DNA of 64,000 bases from the NCBI RefSeq assembly GCF_007747795.1, contig NZ_CP036275.1, forward strand, positions 3,402,001 through 3,466,000, written 5' to 3'. The position numbers were made by a program, and so were the translations under genes. Shown piece after piece: positions 17,142 through 25,529 of this stretch. Below the pieces are notes generated by a model, which was not told the origin of the DNA, ran no database searches, and was given only the letters and a program-made list of their open reading frames with translations. The stretch comes from Maioricimonas rarisocia. GTDB lineage: Bacteria > Planctomycetota > Planctomycetia > Planctomycetales > Planctomycetaceae. How positions within the stretch are numbered: position 1 is the first letter of the stretch; each line of letters starts with the position of its first letter.

Positions 17142-20100
17142 ATGCGTAGAATGCCGGCCCCGGCCGAACCCGGACCGGCCTTGCGAAAACGTTTGCTGCA
17201 GTTCGAGAAGAGCGATCAGGTGGAAGTTAACGTCACGGATGTGGAGTCGCAGATTGAGGAGACGATGCTGAAGGATCGGCATCGCCTGCGGCAGAGCCTG
17301 CGCCGTATCCGCGATCTGGAAAGACGGGGCAAGCCATTCGATCGGTCCCTCACGCGTCTGCAGGAGCAGGTCGAGAAATCGCTGAGCATCCGCGAGCTTC
17401 GGACCCGGCGGCCACTGAAGATCGACTTCCCCGACGAACTTCCCATCTCGGCCCGCCGCGAAGAGATCGCCGAGGCGATCCGCGACAACCAGGTCGTCAT
17501 CATCTGCGGCGAAACGGGCTCCGGCAAATCGACACAGCTACCCAAGATCTGCCTCGACCTGGGGCGGGGAATCGTCGGGGACATCGGCCACACGCAGCCG
17601 CGGCGTCTGGCGGCCCGATCGGTCGCGACCCGCGTGGCCGAGGAACTCGGCAATCGGCTGGGAGACGCGGTCGGATTCAAGATCCGCTTTACCGACGTCA
17701 CCTCGCCAAAGACCCGCGTCAAGCTGATGACCGACGGCATCCTGCTGGCGGAGACGCAGTCGGACCGTCGGCTCGAACAGTACGATACGATCATCATCGA
17801 CGAAGCCCACGAACGGTCGCTCAATATCGACTTTCTGATGGGCTACCTGAAGCGACTGCTGCCGAAGCGGCCGGAACTGAAACTCATCATCACGTCTGCC
17901 ACGATCGATGCCGAGCGGTTCGCGGAGTTCTTCGGTAGTGAAGGTTCACCGGCCCCGGTCATCAACGTCGCCGGCCGCACCTACCCGGTCGAGCTTCTCT
18001 ATCGGCCGATCGAGAATGACGACGAAGGAAGCGAGCCGGACTGGCTGCGGGGCATCGGCGATGCGGTCGACGAGCTGGCGCGCGTCGACACGGGCGATAT
18101 TCTCGTGTTCCTGCCGACCGAACGGGACATTCGCGAGGCGGCCCGCGTGCTGCGGGGGCGGAACCTGTTCGGCGACGGTCCGCAGCGGGCCACCGAGATC
18201 CTGCCGCTCTACAGCCGGCTCTCGGAGAAGGATCAGCAGCGGGTTTTCGCGTCGCATCCACACCGCCGGATCGTGCTCGCCACCAACGTGGCCGAGTCGT
18301 CATTGACGGTGCCGGGAATCCGCTCGGTCATCGATCTGGGGACGGCCCGCATCAGCCGGTTTTCGGCCCGTTCGAGTGTGCAGCGACTTCCCATCGAGCC
18401 GATCTCGCAGGCGTCGGCCGACCAGCGGAAGGGGCGCTGTGGTCGCGTTGGACCGGGCATCTGCGTTCGCCTGTACAGCGAGGAGGATTTCCTCAACCGC
18501 GAGGCATTCACGCCGCCCGAAATCCAGCGCTGCAACCTCGCCTCGGTAATCCTGCAGACGCAGGCACTTGGTCTCGGCGACCTCGAGGACTTTCCGTTTC
18601 TCGATCCGCCCAAGCCGGCGGCAATTCGCGCCGGCTACAAGATGCTCTACGAGATCGGGGCTCTCGACGAAGAGCAGAAACTGACCGACTTCGGGCGCAA
18701 GCTCTCGCGGCTGCCGGTCGATCCCCGCATCGGCCGCATGATTCTGGCCGGCGGCGAAGAGCAGTGCCTGGCGGAAGTGCTCATCATCGCGGCGGCGCTG
18801 GAAATCCGTGATCCTCGCGACCGACCGGTGGAGAAGCAGCAGGCGGCCGATCAGGCCCACGAGCAGTTCCGCGACGAGAACTCCGATTTCCTCACGCTGC
18901 TGAAGATCTGGGATACCTTCGCCGCGTGGAGCGACAAGCTCTCCCGCAGTCAGCTCCGCAAAGCCTGCCTGCAGAACTTTCTGTCGTACAACCGCATGCG
19001 GGAGTGGCGGGATCTCGAGCGGCAGCTTCGCGACATCGTGCATGGCAACGGCATGAAGGTCGGCGCCCGTTCGCAGGATGCCGAACGCGTGCATCGTGCC
19101 GTGGTCACTGGATTACTCGGAAACATCGCTCTGAAGGACGAGTCGTCGCCGGAGTACACCGGTTCGGGCGGACAAAAGCTCGTGTTGTGGCCCGGCTCGG
19201 CCGTCTTCGAGAAGAAGCCGAAATGGATCGTCGCCGCCGAACTGGTCGAGACGAACCGCCGCTACGCCCGCATGGTGGCTCCGATCAATCCGGCCTGGAT
19301 CGAGTCACTTGCCGGGCACCTGGTCAAGCGGACGCACAGCGAACCGCACTGGCACAGTCGCAGCGGATCGGTGATGGCGTTCGAGAAGGTGCTGCTGTTC
19401 GGGCTGCCTGTCGTCGCCCGCCGCCGCGTTCCGTACGGCAAGGTCGAACCGGCCAAGGCCCGCGAGATGTTCATCCAGCACGCTCTGGTCGAGGGAGACT
19501 ACGAGTCGAAAGGGAAGTTTCAGCAGTACAACCGCGAGCTGAAGGAATCTTTGCACGACTGGCAGGCCCGGACCCGCAACGCCGGTCTGATGCTCGGCGA
19601 AGAGGCGGAGTACGAGTTCTACGACCAGCGGATTCCCGAAGGAATCTACGACGGTCCGCGGTTCGAGAAATGGCGCCGCAAGGCGGAGGCAGAGAACCCG
19701 GAGCTCCTCCACTTCCGCCGCGAAGATCTCCTCGCCAATCCCGAGGAGGAGGTGACCGACAGCGAATTTCCCCGTCAGCTCGACGTGGGGGGGCTGCGGC
19801 TGCCGCTGGAGTATCACCTCGAACCGGGGGCGGCTGAGGACGGAATCACCATCGTCGTTCCGCAGGAGGCGGCACGTCACCTCGATTCGTCGCGGCTGGG
19901 TTGGCTCGTGCCGGGACTACTCGAAGAGAAGGTGACCGCCCTCATCAAGACGCTGCCGAAGTCGATCCGGCGGATGTTCGTGCCGGTCCCCGATACCGCC
20001 CGCGAAGTGGTGCAGCGGCTGAAGTTCGGTGAAGGACAGCTCGAAGAACAGCTGGCGACCGAGCTGCGGCGGATGACCGGCGAGTACGTTCCGGTCGATG

Positions 20101-21134
20101 CGTTCGATCCCGACCGGCTGCCGCAGCACCTGAGGATGAACGTCAAGCTGGTCGACACGGCCGGCGAAGGCGTGGCGGGTGGCCGCGATGTGGAAGAAGT
20201 TCAGGCCGATTCGAAACGGGTTGCCGCTCAGATCGCCGCCTCCGAAGAAGAAAAGCGCCTGCAGCAGACCGGCCTGACCGACTGGACCTTCGGCGACCTT
20301 CCGGAAGAGATTCCCCTGTATCGCCGCGGCGTACTGGTGACCGGCTATCCGATGCTCGTCGACGGGGGTGAGACTGTCGGCGTGCAGATCGCGCTCGACA
20401 AGACGGAAGCCGACTACCGCACCCGTAAGGCGCTCATCCGACTGTTCTGGCTGCAGAACGCCGACCGCGTTCGCGAGCAGGTGAACTGGCTGCCGAAGCT
20501 GGACCACCTCCTCGCCCAAGCGAGTGAGTTGCCGGGGAGTGAAAACTTTCGCGAGCAGATCGGCTGGCGGATTGCCGAGCGGGCCGTCGTGGCGAGCCAG
20601 AAGGTTCCGCGGAATGCCGACGATTTCCGCGACTGGCAGAAGCTGGTCCGCAACAAGGTGAGCGTCGCCGTGCAGGATATCGCCGATGTTCTCGGTCCGA
20701 TGCTGACCAGCTGTCAGGCGGTGAACCGGAAACTGAAAGCGTCCCGCAATCCGGCGATGTCTCAGGCATATCAGGATGTCGAATCGCAGGTGCAGCAACT
20801 TGTTGCACCCGGCTTCTTCGCCGATCGACAGTGGGCCGTGCTAAGGCACTATCCGCGATACCTCGACGCGATACTGCATCGCCTGAAGAAGCTTACCCAG
20901 GGGGGCCTCGCCAAAGACCGCAAGCTCACCAAGCGGCTCGGCCCGTACTGGCGGCGGTATCTCGAAGCGGCCTCCCGGGAAGGTGGCTCCCTCCGACGAC
21001 AACTGGCGGTCGAGCAGTACCACTGGCTGCTGGAAGAGTACCGCGTGTCGCTGTTCGCGCAGCAGTTACGAACGGCCGTGCCGGTCTCCGAGAAACGCCT
21101 CGACGAAGCCTGGAAGCAGGTGCCGGGGAAGTGA
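17142..21134 (+). CDS. hrpA: ATP-dependent RNA helicase HrpA (DEAH)
   Basis: A DEAH-box helicase of about 1330 residues, the length of E. coli HrpA (1300). Walker A GETGSGKST is near residues 123-131, DEAH is in IIIDEAHERS, SAT follows in ITSATID, and motif VI reads QRKGRCGRVGPG. The HA2, OB-fold and large C-terminal DUF3418 regions follow. HrpA acts on mRNA and, in E. coli, resolves stalled ribosomes. The start is uncertain: ATG 17142, ATG 17151 and GTG 17220 are in frame. The last matches the E. coli start best and has AGAAGAG upstream. The gene ends before an intergenic repeat region at 21171. Confidence 0.93.
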   Translation: MRRMPAPAEPGPALRKRLLQFEKSDQVEVNVTDVESQIEETMLKDRHRLRQSLRRIRDLERRGKPFDRSLTRLQEQVEKSLSIRELRTRRPLKIDFPDELPISARREEIAEAIRDNQVVIICGETGSGKSTQLPKICLDLGRGIVGDIGHTQPRRLAARSVATRVAEELGNRLGDAVGFKIRFTDVTSPKTRVKLMTDGILLAETQSDRRLEQYDTIIIDEAHERSLNIDFLMGYLKRLLPKRPELKLIITSATIDAERFAEFFGSEGSPAPVINVAGRTYPVELLYRPIENDDEGSEPDWLRGIGDAVDELARVDTGDILVFLPTERDIREAARVLRGRNLFGDGPQRATEILPLYSRLSEKDQQRVFASHPHRRIVLATNVAESSLTVPGIRSVIDLGTARISRFSARSSVQRLPIEPISQASADQRKGRCGRVGPGICVRLYSEEDFLNREAFTPPEIQRCNLASVILQTQALGLGDLEDFPFLDPPKPAAIRAGYKMLYEIGALDEEQKLTDFGRKLSRLPVDPRIGRMILAGGEEQCLAEVLIIAAALEIRDPRDRPVEKQQAADQAHEQFRDENSDFLTLLKIWDTFAAWSDKLSRSQLRKACLQNFLSYNRMREWRDLERQLRDIVHGNGMKVGARSQDAERVHRAVVTGLLGNIALKDESSPEYTGSGGQKLVLWPGSAVFEKKPKWIVAAELVETNRRYARMVAPINPAWIESLAGHLVKRTHSEPHWHSRSGSVMAFEKVLLFGLPVVARRRVPYGKVEPAKAREMFIQHALVEGDYESKGKFQQYNRELKESLHDWQARTRNAGLMLGEEAEYEFYDQRIPEGIYDGPRFEKWRRKAEAENPELLHFRREDLLANPEEEVTDSEFPRQLDVGGLRLPLEYHLEPGAAEDGITIVVPQEAARHLDSSRLGWLVPGLLEEKVTALIKTLPKSIRRMFVPVPDTAREVVQRLKFGEGQLEEQLATELRRMTGEYVPVDAFDPDRLPQHLRMNVKLVDTAGEGVAGGRDVEEVQADSKRVAAQIAASEEEKRLQQTGLTDWTFGDLPEEIPLYRRGVLVTGYPMLVDGGETVGVQIALDKTEADYRTRKALIRLFWLQNADRVREQVNWLPKLDHLLAQASELPGSENFREQIGWRIAERAVVASQKVPRNADDFRDWQKLVRNKVSVAVQDIADVLGPMLTSCQAVNRKLKASRNPAMSQAYQDVESQVQQLVAPGFFADRQWAVLRHYPRYLDAILHRLKKLTQGGLAKDRKLTKRLGPYWRRYLEAASREGGSLRRQLAVEQYHWLLEEYRVSLFAQQLRTAVPVSEKRLDEAWKQVPGK

Positions 21135-21170
21135 CGCGCCGGGCGGGAGCCATGGGCCTTGCCCGTGCCT

Positions 21171-21311
21171 GTAGGGTGCCGTCGCCGGAGGCGACGCACC
21201 GTTCGCAAGTGTGTCGCGTGCCGCATGCCGTTGGTGCGTCACGGACCGATTGGCAGTTGCACGTCATCCGTAGTGGATCGCGGATCGTACGCTTGCCGTG
21301 ACACACCCTAC
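21171..21311 (+). repeat. MITE-like repeat region (31-bp and 80-bp GTAGGGTG elements)
   Basis: An 80-base element occupies 21232-21311. It starts TGGTGCGTCACGG and ends TGCCGTGACACACCCTAC; the ends are inverted repeats of each other (11 of 12 bases). The same two ends, in opposite orientation and with the identical 49-base spacing, occur at 62523-62602, while the two cores differ. A shorter relative sits just upstream at 21171-21201: GTAGGGTGCC, a GTCGCC/GGCGAC hairpin, then GCACC. No transposase is encoded. Confidence 0.7.
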
Positions 21312-21502
21312 GTGGCTGTATCGAGACTTTACACTTTTCGGCCCTGCTGGAGCGGTTTGGGGAGGTGGGAAGTTTTTTCGGCTTTTCCGATTCTGCCTAT
21401 TGCCCCCCTCGTATGGTATGCTGGTCGTTCAGTAGTGAATGCCATCGCTGCCGGATTCGCAGCGGGCCAGATTCCTATGACCTACAACACGGGAGAAGCA
21501 AG

Positions 21503-22165
21503 ATGATGCGGGCGATTCAACTGGCGGTGGCGTGCGTGGCGGTGCTGGTCGCTACGGCGGGACAGATGGAGGCGGGGATCATGACTTTCGATATCAACCA
21601 GACCTGGAGCCAAGGAAACGGGCAATCCGATATCCTCGCCACAAGTATCTCGTTAGGAGGTGCGGGCCAGTTCACGCTTGATCCGGGATTCGGCAATCAA
21701 TACTTTGACTTTACGTTTGCTGGCACTGGGACGTTTTCGACAATCAATTCCAGTATTGAGGGCTACTACTTCTTGGATTCTTACTCCTCAATCGAATTCA
21801 TCGGAGCTGGCAATTTTGGTGACAACACTTTTACGTTCGATGACTGGGACACAATCCTCGTTAATGGGGCGACTGCTGGTGTTTGGGGTGGAACTCATGA
21901 TGGGTACTTGGGGTTTAGATCCGATACAGGCAATTTCGGCTGGATCAACTACTCCTTCACTCGGGCTGGTGGTGTTTCGACGCTGACGTTATTGGACGGT
22001 GCTTACGAGGATCAAGCAGGCGTGGGCATTCTTGCCGGCGACACTGCTGTGAGTGCCGTCCCCGAACCCTCCTCTCTCGCCTTGTTCGGCATCGGTGCGT
22101 GTGTCGCTGGCCTCGGTTCCGCTCGTCGCCGCCGACGTCAAGAGCAGCAAGAGGCCACGGCGTAA
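21503..22165 (+). CDS. PEP-CTERM sorted secreted protein
   Basis: A 220-residue exported protein. It has a signal peptide (MMRAIQLAVACVAVLVATAG) and a Gly/Ser/Thr/Phe/Asn-rich beta-type body without recognised catalytic motifs. The C-terminal PEP-CTERM tripartite tail reads VPEPSSLALFGIGACVAGLG and is followed by a run of five Arg. Proteins with this tail are recognised by exosortase, cleaved and anchored or released at the surface, often with exopolysaccharide. No exosortase gene is in the window. ATG 21503 follows GGGAG with 7 bases of spacing. The body (about 21590-22000) is visibly less G+C-rich than its neighbours, which hints at relaxed selection or acquisition. Confidence 0.85.
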   Translation: MMRAIQLAVACVAVLVATAGQMEAGIMTFDINQTWSQGNGQSDILATSISLGGAGQFTLDPGFGNQYFDFTFAGTGTFSTINSSIEGYYFLDSYSSIEFIGAGNFGDNTFTFDDWDTILVNGATAGVWGGTHDGYLGFRSDTGNFGWINYSFTRAGGVSTLTLLDGAYEDQAGVGILAGDTAVSAVPEPSSLALFGIGACVAGLGSARRRRRQEQQEATA

Positions 22166-22197
22166 CCTGACTGACAGAACCAGCAAGCATACAAGGC

Positions 22198-22224
22198 GGG
22201 CGACCATCACGGTCGTCCGTTTTT
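22198..22224 (+). terminator. Intrinsic terminator after the PEP-CTERM gene
   Basis: GGGCGACC (22198-22205) pairs with GGTCGTCC (22211-22218) around ATCAC, with a G-T wobble, and is followed by GTTTTTC. The stop codon of the convergent small gene (22207-22209) lies in the loop. Confidence 0.75.
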
Positions 22225-22395
22225 CGTTGGTGCGAGCAAAGACTTCGGCAGCACAGGACGCACCTGCGGCTTGCGTTGGGATGGTTTCTTCGGCTTGGGC
22301 TGAGGCAACTTCGAGAGACCTTCCACGGCCTTCTCGTCGTTCAGCCACAACCCTTCCCGAATCGCCAGCCATTCTTGAAACGTCATCAGCTTCAT
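22207..22395 (-). CDS. Small basic hypothetical protein
   Basis: A 62-residue frame reading MKLMTFQEWLAIREGLWLND at the N-terminus, then a Pro/Lys/Arg-rich tail. The FQEWLAxREGLWL opening is reminiscent of small uncharacterised planctomycete proteins that begin the same way; this is from memory and not verified. It is convergent with the PEP-CTERM gene and ends inside that gene's terminator hairpin. ATG 22395 or ATG 22386 could be the start, and no strong Shine-Dalgarno sequence is seen. It could also be a chance frame. Confidence 0.45.
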   Translation of the reverse strand: MKLMTFQEWLAIREGLWLNDEKAVEGLSKLPQPKPKKPSQRKPQVRPVLPKSLLAPTKNGRP

Positions 22396-22805
22396 GCTTG
22401 TATTTGCGCCGGTCGGTCACAAAAACGGACTCGGCCAGCCCCCTCGAAACATGCCAACACCATGCCTACAACGGCCTCTGCCGTGTTGCTGGTGCTGGCG
22501 CTGGTGGGGGAACGGTTTCGGGGCGGTCCACGGGGAAAAATCGGCTCACGCACCCGGCTAATAACGGGCAGGGCCGACGCCAGGGTGCCATGCTCGCCCC
22601 TGCCAGGCGAGCATGCTCTGCAAGCGTTGTCTGGGCCGAACTCTGGAGAAAGCTGGGAGCATCGCTGCACGACGACCGCCAGCCACACGTCTTTCAAAAC
22701 GGCGTCAAACGTCGATGACGTCGTCCCGGCACTCACGTACCGGGCTCGCCTTCAACGTCGCAGGCATTCCCTCAGGACTCGTCCCTCGAGGCTCACCGCT
22801 CACCC
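22396..22805. other. Intergenic stretch with no recognised feature
   Basis: Several overlapping open frames exist but all have arginine/serine-rich, low-complexity translations typical of noncoding G+C-rich DNA. No hairpin with a T-tract, repeat family member or RNA signature was found. Confidence 0.5.
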
Positions 22806-23015
22806 TTAAAAAACGGGATAGATAAACGGTGCCACCACCGAACTCGACAGCACGGCCAGAACGCCCAGCAGGACGAGCACGATCAGGATCGGCAAAAGCC
22901 ACCACTTCTTGTTGTACTTCAGGAAGTCCCAGAATTCTGCGAGCAGACCGGGAGCCGGGGCGTCCGCCTGACTGGCGAAGTCGTCGCTCGCGGGCTGTTG
23001 TGGCGTGTCCGACAT
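22806..23015 (-). CDS. DUF5989 family small membrane protein
   Basis: A 69-residue protein with one membrane helix (KKWWLLPILIVLVLLGVLAV, about 41-60) after a polar N-terminus, ending SSVVAPFIYPVF. The order LAEFWDFLKYNKKWWLLP...APFIY is the DUF5989 signature. In many bacteria DUF5989 genes follow an SxtJ-like gene and a NodU/CmcH carbamoyltransferase, exactly as here: it is third in a minus-strand operon, 59 bases after the SxtJ gene. The function is unknown; it may be a membrane accessory of the carbamoyltransferase. Confidence 0.85.
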   Translation of the reverse strand: MSDTPQQPASDDFASQADAPAPGLLAEFWDFLKYNKKWWLLPILIVLVLLGVLAVLSSSVVAPFIYPVF

Positions 23016-23074
23016 GTCCGTATCCGGTTGTAAGAATGGTCTGACAGGACGTGACCGCGGGAACTCCGGCGGCG

Positions 23075-23491
23075 TCAGAACTGACGGTAGTAATCTTTCG
23101 CGTCTCGTGCTGGGGGGCGGTCGTTCCAGTACGTCGCAGTGTCGGGATCGAATTTCTGCCCGAGCGGATCATACCCTCGCATGCGCAGAATCAGGCCGAT
23201 TGGGGTCAGAACCAGGTAATAGGTGATGACAAGCACGGCATGGCTGATCAGCCAGCCGATCGGGAACACGGCCATCATCCATCCCACGTACACCAGCCGC
23301 AACCGAGACGGTACTACCAGGCCGAAGAGTCCGACGGCTGCCGAGATAGTGACGATGAGGACAGCTGCGGTCGTCGACCCGGTCCGGCTGTAGACGATCC
23401 ACGCAACGACGCTGAAGAAGATGATCTGCAGGACCGCGAAGACCCGCAGGTCCTTCGTTGAAGGATTCCGGTTGATCTCGACAAGTGCCAT
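23075..23491 (-). CDS. SxtJ-family membrane protein
   Basis: A 138-residue membrane protein with three hydrophobic segments: about 18-36, 43-62, and a long one about 68-102 that may be two helices. The C-terminal tail YDPLGQKFDPDTATYW is the conserved ending of SxtJ-type proteins. The family name comes from the saxitoxin cluster, where SxtJ lies beside the carbamoyltransferase SxtI, but its role is not established. ATG 23491 lies 7 bases after the carbamoyltransferase stop, indicating translational coupling. Neighbours on both sides support a three-component system. Confidence 0.85.
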   Translation of the reverse strand: MALVEINRNPSTKDLRVFAVLQIIFFSVVAWIVYSRTGSTTAAVLIVTISAAVGLFGLVVPSRLRLVYVGWMMAVFPIGWLISHAVLVITYYLVLTPIGLILRMRGYDPLGQKFDPDTATYWNDRPPARDAKDYYRQF

Positions 23492-23498
23492 CGTGATC

Positions 23499-25334
23499 TC
23501 AGTCCAGGGGGAACTGCTTGAGGTACTGCGTCCTGTCGTGCTGCGGGGCGTCCGGCTGATCCTTCTTGCGGAGGACACAGTCTTCGAGAACCAGCAGGTC
23601 CATGTCGGTCGCCAGAAAGCACCGCAGGGCATCCTCCGGCGTGCAGACGATCGGCTCCCCCCGGACGTTGAAGCTCGTGTTGATCAGCACCGGCGTTCCG
23701 GTCAGTTCGGCAAACCGGCGGAGCAATCGTTCGAGCCCGGGATGCCGCTCGGCGGAGACCGTCTGCAGCCGCGCCGAGCAGTCCACGTGCGTCACTGCAG
23801 GGATCTCCGAGCGGGCAACCCGCAGTCGATCGAGACCGGCAAGTGACGCCGCGTCCCCCTCGAGCGATCGAAGCCGATCCGGATGCACGCCGGCCACCAG
23901 CAGCATGTACGGACTCTCCAGCCGCGCCGGCACGTCGAAGTACTCGTGGACGCGGTCGGCCAGCACGATCGGAGCGAACGGACGGAACGACTCCCGGAAC
24001 TTGATCGCCAGGTTCATCTGGGACTGCATCTTCTCGCTGCGGGCATCGCCGAGAATGCTCCGGCTGCCCAGGGCGCGGGGGCCGAACTCCATGCGATCCT
24101 GAAACCAACCCACGACGTGTTCGTCGGCAATCGCGTGTGCGACGACGTCGCACAGTTCGTCGGCCGAGTCGTAGCGAGTGTAGACCGCTCCCGCCCGATC
24201 CAGGAACTGCGTAATCTCCGTAGGGCTGAAGCGAGGGCCGAGCAGCGCCCCCTGCATCGCGTCGGGACGGCCGGGCGTGCGCGGCCGGTCGAGTAGCTGG
24301 TACCAGACAAACAACGCGGCTCCGAGTGCCCCGCCGGCATCACCGGCCGCCGGCTGAATCCAGAGTTCTTCGAACGGGCCTTCCCGCAGGATGCGGCCGT
24401 TGGCCACACAGTTCAGGGCGACGCCCCCGGCCAGGCACAGCTGCTTCTGGCCGGTCTGCTCGTGCACGTGGCGGGCCATCCGCAGCATGATCTCTTCGGT
24501 CACCTGCTGAACGGATGCGGCCAGATCCATCTCCCGCTGCGTCAGTTCCGTTTCGGGCTGGCGCCGGGGACCGAACAGCTGCTCGAACTTCGGCGACGTC
24601 ATCGTCAGGCCGCGCGCGTAATTGAAGTACGCCTGGTTCAGCCGAAAGGAACCGTCCGGCTTCAGGTCGATCAGCTTCTCGCGGATTACCTCGGCGTACT
24701 TCGGCTCGCCGTACGGCGCCAGCCCCATCAGTTTGTATTCGCCGGAGTTCACCCGGAATCCGCAAGTGTAGGTGAATGCCGTGTAGAGCATCCCCGGCGA
24801 ATGGGGAAAGCGAAGTTCCTGCTTCAGTTCGATCCTGTTGCCGTGTCCGGTTCCCCACGTCGTGGTGGCCCATTCTCCGACGCCGTCGGCCGTCAGAATC
24901 GCGGCCTCATCGAATGGCGAGGGAAAGAACGCACTGGCCACGTGCGATTCGTGGTGTTCGGGAAAGACGAACCGCCGTGTGAAGGCATGCTTCAGGCCGG
25001 CGTTGAGTTCCCGCCGGATGTGCAGCTTCTGCTTCAGCCAGACCGGAATCGCCTGCGCGAAGGATCGAAAGCCTCTCGGTGCCGAGGCGAGATACGTCTC
25101 CAGCAGACGCTCGAATTTCAGCAGCGGCTTCTCGTAGAAAGTGACGTAGTCGATCTGTTCGGGAGCAAGGCCGGCCTGCTCGAGGCAGTAGTCGACGGCG
25201 TGCTGGGGGAAGCCGGCATCGTGCTTTTTGCGGGTGAAACGTTCTTCCTGGGCGGCTGCGACGATCTCGCCGTCAACGACAAGAGCGGCTGCCGAGTCAT
25301 GGTAGAAGGCCGAGATGCCGAGAATTGCCGTCAT
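23499..25334 (-). CDS. NodU/CmcH-type carbamoyltransferase
   Basis: A 611-residue O-carbamoyltransferase. The N-terminal YrdC/Kae1-like half starts GISAFYHDSAAALVVDGEIVA; HxxD and ESHVASAF supply metal/ATP ligands, and GGVALN binds nucleotide. The C-terminal half has the carbamoyltransferase domain with FGPRALGSRSIL and INTSFNVRGEPI. Such enzymes transfer the carbamoyl group of carbamoyl phosphate, through carbamoyl adenylate, to a hydroxyl on an acceptor (sugar, antibiotic or lipid). The acceptor here is unknown. It is first in an operon with the SxtJ and DUF5989 genes. ATG 25334 lacks a clear Shine-Dalgarno sequence. Confidence 0.92.
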   Translation of the reverse strand: MTAILGISAFYHDSAAALVVDGEIVAAAQEERFTRKKHDAGFPQHAVDYCLEQAGLAPEQIDYVTFYEKPLLKFERLLETYLASAPRGFRSFAQAIPVWLKQKLHIRRELNAGLKHAFTRRFVFPEHHESHVASAFFPSPFDEAAILTADGVGEWATTTWGTGHGNRIELKQELRFPHSPGMLYTAFTYTCGFRVNSGEYKLMGLAPYGEPKYAEVIREKLIDLKPDGSFRLNQAYFNYARGLTMTSPKFEQLFGPRRQPETELTQREMDLAASVQQVTEEIMLRMARHVHEQTGQKQLCLAGGVALNCVANGRILREGPFEELWIQPAAGDAGGALGAALFVWYQLLDRPRTPGRPDAMQGALLGPRFSPTEITQFLDRAGAVYTRYDSADELCDVVAHAIADEHVVGWFQDRMEFGPRALGSRSILGDARSEKMQSQMNLAIKFRESFRPFAPIVLADRVHEYFDVPARLESPYMLLVAGVHPDRLRSLEGDAASLAGLDRLRVARSEIPAVTHVDCSARLQTVSAERHPGLERLLRRFAELTGTPVLINTSFNVRGEPIVCTPEDALRCFLATDMDLLVLEDCVLRKKDQPDAPQHDRTQYLKQFPLD

Positions 25335-25529
25335 GCGTGTGGAACGTCTGGTCCAGAATCGTGTCGTCCGCCCGGTCCGTCTGCTGTATCCGGGGGGATT
25401 CGTCGTTTGCGTCGGAGCTGTCGCGTGGTTCGGATGACAAATCGAATGTGAAAAGGCACTCTATCCTCTTCGGGCGTTCAACGCATGTGAACCTGAGGAT
25501 GCCGCCGCTGTCGGCCGGAGACCCGAGAT

